Shown: one piece after another, positions 6,249 through 10,926 of the stretch | Position numbering within the stretch: the first letter of the stretch is position 1 | How the letters are laid out: every line of letters begins with the position of its first letter | Assembly (NCBI GenBank): GCA_947372365.1 | Contig: CANBTK010000025.1 | Span: 1-10,926 of the forward strand | DNA: 10,926 bases | Source: Flavipsychrobacter stenotrophus | GTDB taxonomy: Bacteria; Bacteroidota; Bacteroidia; Chitinophagales; Chitinophagaceae | Direction of reading: 5' to 3' | Translations under genes and position numbers: made by a program | Notes under the pieces: model-generated | The model's input: the letters and a program-made list of their open reading frames with translations, nothing else | Told to the model about the DNA's origin: nothing | Database searches by the model: none

Positions 6249-6466
6249 ACCGCAATTTTGAGTTGCGATGAATATATCTCTTCCGGAATATACTCGCCAT
6301 TTTCTAACCTGTCTTCTATATGCATTTTAATCACACCCTTGATTGTTTCCAACGCTTCCGCCGCTGTTTCGCCATCAGCATAGCACCCTTGTAATGCAGG
6401 ACAAAGAGCTAAAAAATTACCGTCTTCACCTTTTTCAATGACTACAGTGAGGTTATAAACACTCAT
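6245..6466 (-). CDS. hicB: HicB-family antitoxin, short form
   Basis: The 73-residue protein has the partially degraded RNase H-like fold of HicB: a first strand YNLTVVIEKGEDGNFLALCP, then GCYADGETAAEALETIKGVI and a helix ending before EDGENG-like residues (IEDRLENGEYIP). It neutralises HicA by covering its active site. Many HicB proteins carry a C-terminal ribbon-helix-helix or HTH domain for autoregulation (total about 110-145 residues); this one ends right after the core, so it has no visible DNA-binding domain. The ATG at 6466 follows a candidate -7 box and palindrome at 6473-6488. The stop overlaps the hicA start by four bases. The cassette is visibly AT-richer than its neighbours. Confidence 0.9.
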   Translation of the reverse strand: MSVYNLTVVIEKGEDGNFLALCPALQGCYADGETAAEALETIKGVIKMHIEDRLENGEYIPEEIYSSQLKIAV

Positions 6467-6472
6467 ACGCTT

Positions 6473-6488
6473 AGTTTAAGTAAACTTA
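6473..6488 (-). promoter_or_regulatory. Candidate hicBA promoter -7 box overlapped by a palindromic operator
   Basis: AGTTTA (6473-6478), two bases, TAAACT (6481-6486) is a perfect inverted repeat. The minus-strand TAAGTTTA (6488-6481) overlaps it and is one mismatch from TAnnTTTG, 14 bases before the hicB ATG at 6466. No clear TTG is present about 19 bases further upstream. Overlap of promoter and palindrome is the arrangement expected for autoregulation. Confidence 0.4.
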
Positions 6489-6544
6489 CAAAAAAAGAAA
6501 ATGAAATTCAGGTTCAGCGGTTAGCTTTCTGAAATAATTGTTAC

Positions 6545-7075
6545 TTACATCCCCACCACCTTATTCATTGTAGCCCAATTGCGTGTGGTAGCAGATAGCC
6601 CCAGCTTCTTTTCAATAAAAGTGTTGGAGAGTTTGGAGTTGCCATAGCTGTGGGTGACCATGTAAAGTGTATTGCCTATGATATGCATTTCTTCATCCTC
6701 CAATAAAACTGCCTTGAGCAAGGGCTCCTTCTCCATGTCGGCATCGGCTGCCAGCATGGTAATATGGAGCTTACGGGTATCGCCCAGTGGCATTACCGGG
6801 AAAGGGTTCTGGCCGATGATAGTTCCTATATCTTCTACACTTCTCACAATGGTAACCACGTCATAACCCAGCTCTTTCAGCAGGTGCTTTTCAATCTTGC
6901 TGCGCAGCTTATCCGCGTCGGTCGCCTTCACATCAAAAACCACATTGCCACTTTGTATGTAAGTAACCACATTCTTAAAGCCCATAGCCTCAAACATAGC
7001 CCTAAGCAGCTCCATCTTAATGAGTTTCTGCCCGCTTACATTTATACCCCTAAGGAAAGCAACATAACGTTTCAT
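6545..7075 (-). CDS. DUF1697 family protein
   Basis: The start MKRYVAFLRGINVSGQKLIKM, the segment YIQSGNVVFDV, and the C-terminal ATTRNWATMNKV are the signature of the DUF1697 family of about 180 residues; this protein has 176. No biochemical function is established for the family as far as I know. The frame stays open upstream to 7138, but the family start is the ATG at 7075, and the extension runs through a tandem octamer repeat. It lies 70 bases downstream of miaB on the same strand with no clear promoter of its own, so it may be transcribed with miaB. Its last 65 bases are present a second time at 5943-6008, beyond hicBA. Confidence 0.9.
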   Translation of the reverse strand: MKRYVAFLRGINVSGQKLIKMELLRAMFEAMGFKNVVTYIQSGNVVFDVKATDADKLRSKIEKHLLKELGYDVVTIVRSVEDIGTIIGQNPFPVMPLGDTRKLHITMLAADADMEKEPLLKAVLLEDEEMHIIGNTLYMVTHSYGNSKLSNTFIEKKLGLSATTRNWATMNKVVGM

Positions 7076-7109
7076 AGTTCCAATTTGATAATTCGGGAAT
7101 TGCTTACCA

Positions 7110-7149
7110 CCCATTGAGCCATCAAGCAATTGAGCCATTCAGCCATTAA
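7110..7149. repeat. Five tandem copies of an octamer, GCCATTNA
   Basis: Reading the plus strand from 7110 the units are CCCATTGA, GCCATCAA, GCAATTGA, GCCATTCA and GCCATTAA, all eight bases long with one or two differences from GCCATTNA. The last unit overlaps the miaB stop codon (7146-7148) and the array fills most of the 70-base gap between miaB and the DUF1697 gene. Confidence 0.75.
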
Positions 7150-8561
7150 CCAACCATCTCCCCAAGCAGCGTAGCAGAGGTAGCGTCCTTTATCTTCACC
7201 TGTACATAGTCGCCTTTTTGCAGCGGTTGGCTTGTTTTAGGGAATACCACCATTTTGTTTTGGGTGTTCCTGCCGCACCAGTCGTTGTCGCTGCGTTTGC
7301 TTTCGCCTTCTATCAGCACGTTAAAGGTTTTGCCAATATCTGCCCGGTAGCTTTCGCGCGAGTGGCTGTTCTGCAGGTTAATAATTTCGGTAAGCCTTCT
7401 TTTCTTCACATCTTCCGTTACATCATCTTCGTAGCGCTTGGCGGCAAGTGTGCCCGGGCGCTCGCTGTACGAGAACATGTATGCCATATCGAAACGGCAT
7501 AATTCCATCAGCGAAAGTGTATCCTGGTGCTCCTCCTCAGTTTCGGAGCAAAAGCCCGAAATCACGTCGGTACTCAGGCCGCAATCGGGCATTATGGCCC
7601 GTATCCTGGCTACCTTGTGCAGGTACCATTCGCGGGTATAAGTGCGGTTCATATGGGCCAGTATGCGGGTGTTGCCACTCTGTACCGGCAGGTGTATGTA
7701 TTTACAAATATTATCGTACTTGGCCATGGTGTGCAGCACATCGTCCGTAATGTCTTTAGGGTGCGATGTGCTGAAACGGATGCGCAGCAGCGGCGAAATC
7801 AACGCCACCTTTTCCAGCAGGTGCTCAAACTTAACTTCTTCGCCATCTGGCGCAGAATAGTAATAGCTATCCACGTTCTGTCCCAGCAGCGTTACCTCGC
7901 GGAAGCCGTGGTTAAACAGGCCTTCGCACTCAGCTACTATGCTGGCGGCATCGCGGCTGCGCTCCCTGCCACGGGTAAATGGCACTACGCAGAAGGTGCA
8001 CATATTGTTGCAGCCCCTCATAATGCTTACAAAGGCAGCAACGCCATTACTTTCCAGGCGCACAGGTGAAATATCGGCATAGGTTTCTTCCCTGCTCAGC
8101 AATACATTCACGCTCTTCTGGCCGCCTTCAGTTTCGCTTATAAGGCCAGGCAGGCTTCTGTAGGCATCAGGGCCTACTACTAAGTCCACCAGTTTTTCTT
8201 CTTCCAGGAATTTGGCTTTCAGCCTTTCGGCCATGCAGCCCAGTACGCCTATCAGCATACCCGGCTTGTTCTCCTTTATCTTCCTGAAAGCCTGCAGGCG
8301 GTTGCGCACAGTCTGCTCCGCTTTTTCGCGGATAGAGCAGGTATTAAGGAACACCAGGTCGGCATCCTCCACATTGCGGGTAGGGCCAAAGCCTTCACCA
8401 TGCAGTATTGAAGCAACAATTTCGCTATCGCTGAAGTTCATCTGGCAACCATAGCTTTCTATATAAAATTTCTTACTATACGCATTCGGGTCTTCCTTGA
8501 ATGGCGAATATGCCTCTCCCTGCCTCGTTTCATCAACCACCTTATGCAGCACTTCAGTCAT
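7146..8561 (-). CDS. miaB: tRNA-2-methylthio-N6-dimethylallyladenosine synthase MiaB
   Basis: MiaB is a radical-SAM methylthiotransferase that turns i6A37 into ms2i6A37 next to the anticodon of tRNAs reading UNN codons. The 471-residue protein has the N-terminal MTTase domain with three cluster ligands in ESYGCQMN (Cys39), [10 protein letters not shown] (Cys75) and GVLGCMAE (Cys109), the radical-SAM triad in [10 protein letters not shown] (Cys184, 188, 191) followed by [12 protein letters not shown], and a C-terminal TRAM domain (about 405-470) for tRNA binding. [10 protein letters not shown] marks MiaB rather than RimO or MtaB. The frame extends upstream to 8627, but the promoter -7 box at 8585-8592 lies there, so the ATG at 8561 is the start. 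It is divergent from the TPR gene and followed by the DUF1697 gene. Confidence 0.95.
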   Translation of the reverse strand: MTEVLHKVVDETRQGEAYSPFKEDPNAYSKKFYIESYGCQMNFSDSEIVASILHGEGFGPTRNVEDADLVFLNTCSIREKAEQTVRNRLQAFRKIKENKPGMLIGVLGCMAERLKAKFLEEEKLVDLVVGPDAYRSLPGLISETEGGQKSVNVLLSREETYADISPVRLESNGVAAFVSIMRGCNNMCTFCVVPFTRGRERSRDAASIVAECEGLFNHGFREVTLLGQNVDSYYYSAPDGEEVKFEHLLEKVALISPLLRIRFSTSHPKDITDDVLHTMAKYDNICKYIHLPVQSGNTRILAHMNRTYTREWYLHKVARIRAIMPDCGLSTDVISGFCSETEEEHQDTLSLMELCRFDMAYMFSYSERPGTLAAKRYEDDVTEDVKKRRLTEIINLQNSHSRESYRADIGKTFNVLIEGESKRSDNDWCGRNTQNKMVVFPKTSQPLQKGDYVQVKIKDATSATLLGEMVG

Positions 8562-8584
8562 AATATTTTTTTTATTTGAGTTGG

Positions 8585-8613
8585 CAAAGTTAAGTGATAA
8601 TAGGCGAAAACAA
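8585..8613 (-). promoter_or_regulatory. Bacteroidota-type promoter of miaB
   Basis: On the minus strand TTG (8613-8611) is followed by 18 bases and a perfect -7 box TAACTTTG (8592-8585). Transcription would start near 8580, about 20 bases before the ATG at 8561. The leader is AT-rich (ATAAAAAAAATATT) with no Shine-Dalgarno sequence, as usual in this phylum. Confidence 0.65.
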
Positions 8614-8742
8614 CACCCGTAGCGCACGCCATAAGAAGTATTTATATACTACGCTATATCCAACATATAACCGGGCGCAATAACATACTGTAAACCACTG
8701 GGTTCCAACATTATTATTATCTTGTACCTACATTCTTTGCCA

Positions 8743-10221
8743 ATGAAAAAGGTAGCAGCGATATTACTAGTGTTTTTACCCTTTTTTACACATGCCCAAC
8801 TGGAAGGGCTGGCTTTCATTGATTCTATAAAAACCAGCCTGCCTGCCGCCAAACAGGACACTAACAAAGTAAACTCACTGTACGACCTATCTTATGCCTA
8901 TTGCGCTATTGACCCCGACAGCGCACAGCGGTACGGCGCTATGGGGCTGAAGCTGGCACAGCAGCTGGGCTGGCAGCCAGGCATAGGGCAAGGCTACTAT
9001 ATAGCTGGGATTATTAACCAGGTAAAAGCCCAATACCATGAGTCGCTGGGCAACTTTTTCAACGCATTAAAAATACTGGAGGGTCAGGGCGGCAAAGAAA
9101 AGAAATTACTGGGCCGTGCGTACGAGGGGGTTGGCTCGGTTTATATGCAGACCAACTATCTGGATAAAGCCCTGGAGTATCAGCTACTGGCCCTGAAAAT
9201 ACGGGAAGAGCTGCGCGATACCATAAGCATTGCCGGAAACCTGAGCAACATAGGCAACGTTTACTACATGCTGCAGGACTATGGCCAAGCGCTGCAATAC
9301 CATTTTAAGGCCCAGAAGCTATTTAATAAGCTGAACCAGAAAGACGGCATTGCCAACTGCCTGGTAAATATAGGCTGCGTGTACCAGGCGCAGGGCAACC
9401 TGAATAAAGCAATTGAAAACTATTTCAATGCACTGAAGGTTTACGAGGGGCTGAACAATAATACGGGCATCGCCGCTACGCTGGGCAATATAGGCGAAAC
9501 CTACCTGGCGCTGGCCACCGACACCACCCATAGCGATAGCCGCAGCATGCTGGTTAACAATAAATCGGCCTACCTGGCCAAAGCGGTATTGTACCTTAAC
9601 AAAGCTATTGCCACCAGCAAGGATAACAACCAACTGGATAACATAAGCGAATTCAGCAAATTCCTTTCCAGCGCATACGAGCTCAGCAGCAACTACAAGG
9701 GTGCGCTTGATAACTATAAGCTCTACGCTACCAGCCGCGACTCCGTATTTTCCAATTCCAGCAAAATAAAAATTGCCAACCTGGAAACGGAATTTAACCT
9801 GGAAACACAGCGGCACCAAATAGAGCGCAACCAACTGGAGCTTACCCAAAAGCAAACAGAGCAGAAATTATACATCACGGGCATCACCTTCCTCATGGTG
9901 GTGATAGCCTATGTGGGCCGCAAATTCATTAAGCAGATACGATCTAACCAAATCCTTTCAAAAGAAAAGAAAAAGGCTATGGACCGCATAGAGGCGCAAA
10001 GCAATGTACTCACTAACATATCGCACACACAGGCACACGATGTAAGGGGGCCTATCACCACCATACTTGGGCTGGTAAGCGTCTTTAATCACGACGACCC
10101 GGCTGACCCGATGAATAAGGAACTGCTGGACGACATAACCGAAGTTACCTTGCGCCTTGATAAAACAGTGCAGGATATTATACGGCAGGAAAACAAGCTA
10201 TCGCACGAGGATGGCGCCTGA
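8743..10221 (+). CDS. TPR membrane protein ending in an orphan histidine-kinase DHp domain (no ATPase domain)
   Basis: The 492-residue protein starts at the ATG at 8743 (the upstream TTG at 8722 spoils the signal peptide). A signal peptide ends at THA-Q (about residue 18). Residues about 45-300 form tetratricopeptide repeats, seen as repeated YEGVGSVYMQTNYLDKALEY and NIGNVYYMLQDYGQALQY type units, then a charged coiled coil (about 340-375) and one membrane helix (about 376-394). The cytoplasmic end carries an H-box, SHTQAHDVRGPI at 427-438, with His432 as likely phosphoacceptor (H-D-x-R-x-P), and a second helix to the stop. No N, G1 or G2 boxes follow: the protein stops 60 residues after His432 and the next gene is convergent 20 bases away. 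It may receive phosphate from another kinase or act as a dimerising sensor. Confidence 0.85.
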   Translation: MKKVAAILLVFLPFFTHAQLEGLAFIDSIKTSLPAAKQDTNKVNSLYDLSYAYCAIDPDSAQRYGAMGLKLAQQLGWQPGIGQGYYIAGIINQVKAQYHESLGNFFNALKILEGQGGKEKKLLGRAYEGVGSVYMQTNYLDKALEYQLLALKIREELRDTISIAGNLSNIGNVYYMLQDYGQALQYHFKAQKLFNKLNQKDGIANCLVNIGCVYQAQGNLNKAIENYFNALKVYEGLNNNTGIAATLGNIGETYLALATDTTHSDSRSMLVNNKSAYLAKAVLYLNKAIATSKDNNQLDNISEFSKFLSSAYELSSNYKGALDNYKLYATSRDSVFSNSSKIKIANLETEFNLETQRHQIERNQLELTQKQTEQKLYITGITFLMVVIAYVGRKFIKQIRSNQILSKEKKKAMDRIEAQSNVLTNISHTQAHDVRGPITTILGLVSVFNHDDPADPMNKELLDDITEVTLRLDKTVQDIIRQENKLSHEDGA

Positions 10222-10228
10222 TTCACCC

Positions 10229-10264
10229 GGCAGGTAAGGTGCTACGCTGCGCGCTCCACCTGCC
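10229..10264. terminator. Inverted repeat at the junction of convergent genes (possible bidirectional terminator)
   Basis: GGCAGGT (10229-10235) pairs perfectly with ACCTGCC (10258-10264) around a 22-base loop. It lies across the 20-base gap between the TPR gene stop and the carbonic anhydrase stop, partly inside the latter's coding end. There is no T-tract, so termination by this stem is only possible, not shown. Confidence 0.25.
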
Positions 10265-10925
10265 CTGCACCTACTCCTTCGCCCTGTTTCCACAATATAG
10301 CTTCGTCGGCATAGAAATGCACCTGCCCGGTAGCAATATCATACATAGCCGGGATAATGCCTACCTGGCCGGAATAAACCAGTTCGCTGATAATTTCGCT
10401 GCGGCCCAGTATCTCCTCTACAGAGTGCTTTGCATGCAGCTTCGCAACTGCATTCACGTACTCCAGGTTAGACCCCGTCCTGTTATGGGTAATCGTTTTT
10501 TCCTCTCGGGTTGCAGGCTCTATCTTTGACAAAAGCGAGCTAAGGTTGCCCAGTTGCACCTGGTTACAGGCTCCTATAACAGCGCCGCAATTGGTATGCC
10601 CCAGCACCACTATAAGCTTAGACCCGGCTACAGCTGTGGCATATTCCAGCGAGCCCAGAATATCTGTAGATACAACGTTGCCAGCAACCCTAAGGCTGAA
10701 GATATTGCCAAAACCCTGGTCAAATATGAGCTCCGCCGAGGTGCGGGAATCCATGCAGCTTACAATAGCCGCAAAAGGGTTTTGTCCGTCCTTGGTTTCA
10801 TCCATTGCCGCCATGTGGTCGCGGTCAATGCCTATATTATTAATAAACCTGAAATTGCCATGTTTCAGCAATTGCAGCGCCATCGCAGGCGTTAAGTTTT
10901 CGTATGGCTGATTGAATGTCCTCAT
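10242..10925 (-). CDS. Beta-class carbonic anhydrase
   Basis: The enzyme interconverts CO2 and bicarbonate using zinc. Zinc ligands are Cys57 in SCMDSR, and His110 and Cys113 in GHTNCGA; the Asp59-Arg61 dyad is intact, as is RVAGNVV at 79-85. The 227-residue length and N-terminal helix ending ALQLLKHGNFRF are normal for the bacterial beta class, so the enzyme should be active and cytoplasmic (no signal peptide). The ATG at 10925 lies one base from the window edge; an upstream start cannot be excluded, but the first residues align well with the family. The gene is convergent with the TPR gene, 20 bases between stops; its promoter is outside the window. Confidence 0.93.
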   Translation of the reverse strand: MRTFNQPYENLTPAMALQLLKHGNFRFINNIGIDRDHMAAMDETKDGQNPFAAIVSCMDSRTSAELIFDQGFGNIFSLRVAGNVVSTDILGSLEYATAVAGSKLIVVLGHTNCGAVIGACNQVQLGNLSSLLSKIEPATREEKTITHNRTGSNLEYVNAVAKLHAKHSVEEILGRSEIISELVYSGQVGIIPAMYDIATGQVHFYADEAILWKQGEGVGAGQVERAA

Positions 10926-10926
10926 T

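Noticed and set aside
7110..7149. The octamer array as a CRISPR.
   Set aside because: The units are eight bases and contiguous, with no spacers and no cas genes.
7527..8069. A 180-codon plus-strand open frame opposite miaB.
   Set aside because: It is antisense to the radical-SAM core of miaB, with no recognisable domain.
8729..8739. A -7 box for the TPR gene (TACATTCT, or the nearby TTCTTTG).
   Set aside because: There is no TTG at the right distance upstream and neither match is good enough to report as a promoter.
9319..9855. A 178-codon minus-strand open frame inside the TPR gene.
   Set aside because: The TPR protein on the plus strand is well supported; the antisense frame has no family signature and no start context.

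Overview
The window reads as chromosomal DNA of a Bacteroidota bacterium, most likely in or near the Chitinophagaceae. The evidence is a secreted protein with a C-terminal type IX secretion sorting domain, Bacteroidota-type promoters (TTG or TTTG about 19 bases before TAnnTTTG), the absence of clear Shine-Dalgarno sequences, and family variants typical of this phylum. The genus assignment is inference. No phage, plasmid, CRISPR array, rRNA or tRNA is visible.

Layout, left to right. (1) 1-764, minus: 5' part of a secreted choice-of-anchor V type protein with a CxxCH motif and a T9SS tail, cut by the window edge. (2) 765-915: two divergent promoters. (3) 916-2126, plus: an overlapping three-gene operon of trmB (tRNA m7G46 methyltransferase), a tiny Cys-rich DUF5522-type protein, and an alkyltransferase-like DNA repair protein with Ala in place of the catalytic Cys. 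(4) 2185-3861, plus: a YcbB-like L,D-transpeptidase, probably a lipoprotein. (5) 3862-4284: no gene, but two diverged copies of a palindromic repeat between convergent genes. (6) 4285-5769, minus: an integral membrane family 39 glycosyltransferase. (7) 5942-7075, minus: a hicB-hicA toxin-antitoxin pair sitting between an intact DUF1697 gene and a second, frameshifted copy of that gene's 3' end. (8) 7146-8561, minus: miaB (tRNA ms2i6A methylthiotransferase) with a clear promoter. (9) 8743-10221, plus: a TPR membrane protein ending in a histidine-kinase dimerisation/phosphoacceptor domain with no ATPase domain. (10) 10242-10925, minus: beta-carbonic anhydrase.

Most of the window is ordinary housekeeping DNA: tRNA modification, alkyl-damage recognition, wall cross-linking, glycosylation, CO2 hydration. 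The part that most deserves a second look is the AT-rich hicBA cassette flanked by about 65-base direct repeats of the DUF1697 3' end, which looks like the footprint of a small insertion or a replaced tandem paralogue. Next come the kinase-less TPR-DHp protein, the paired palindromic elements at 3870-4254, and the overlapping trmB / DUF5522 / ATL operon. I did not find a convincing new multi-gene system.
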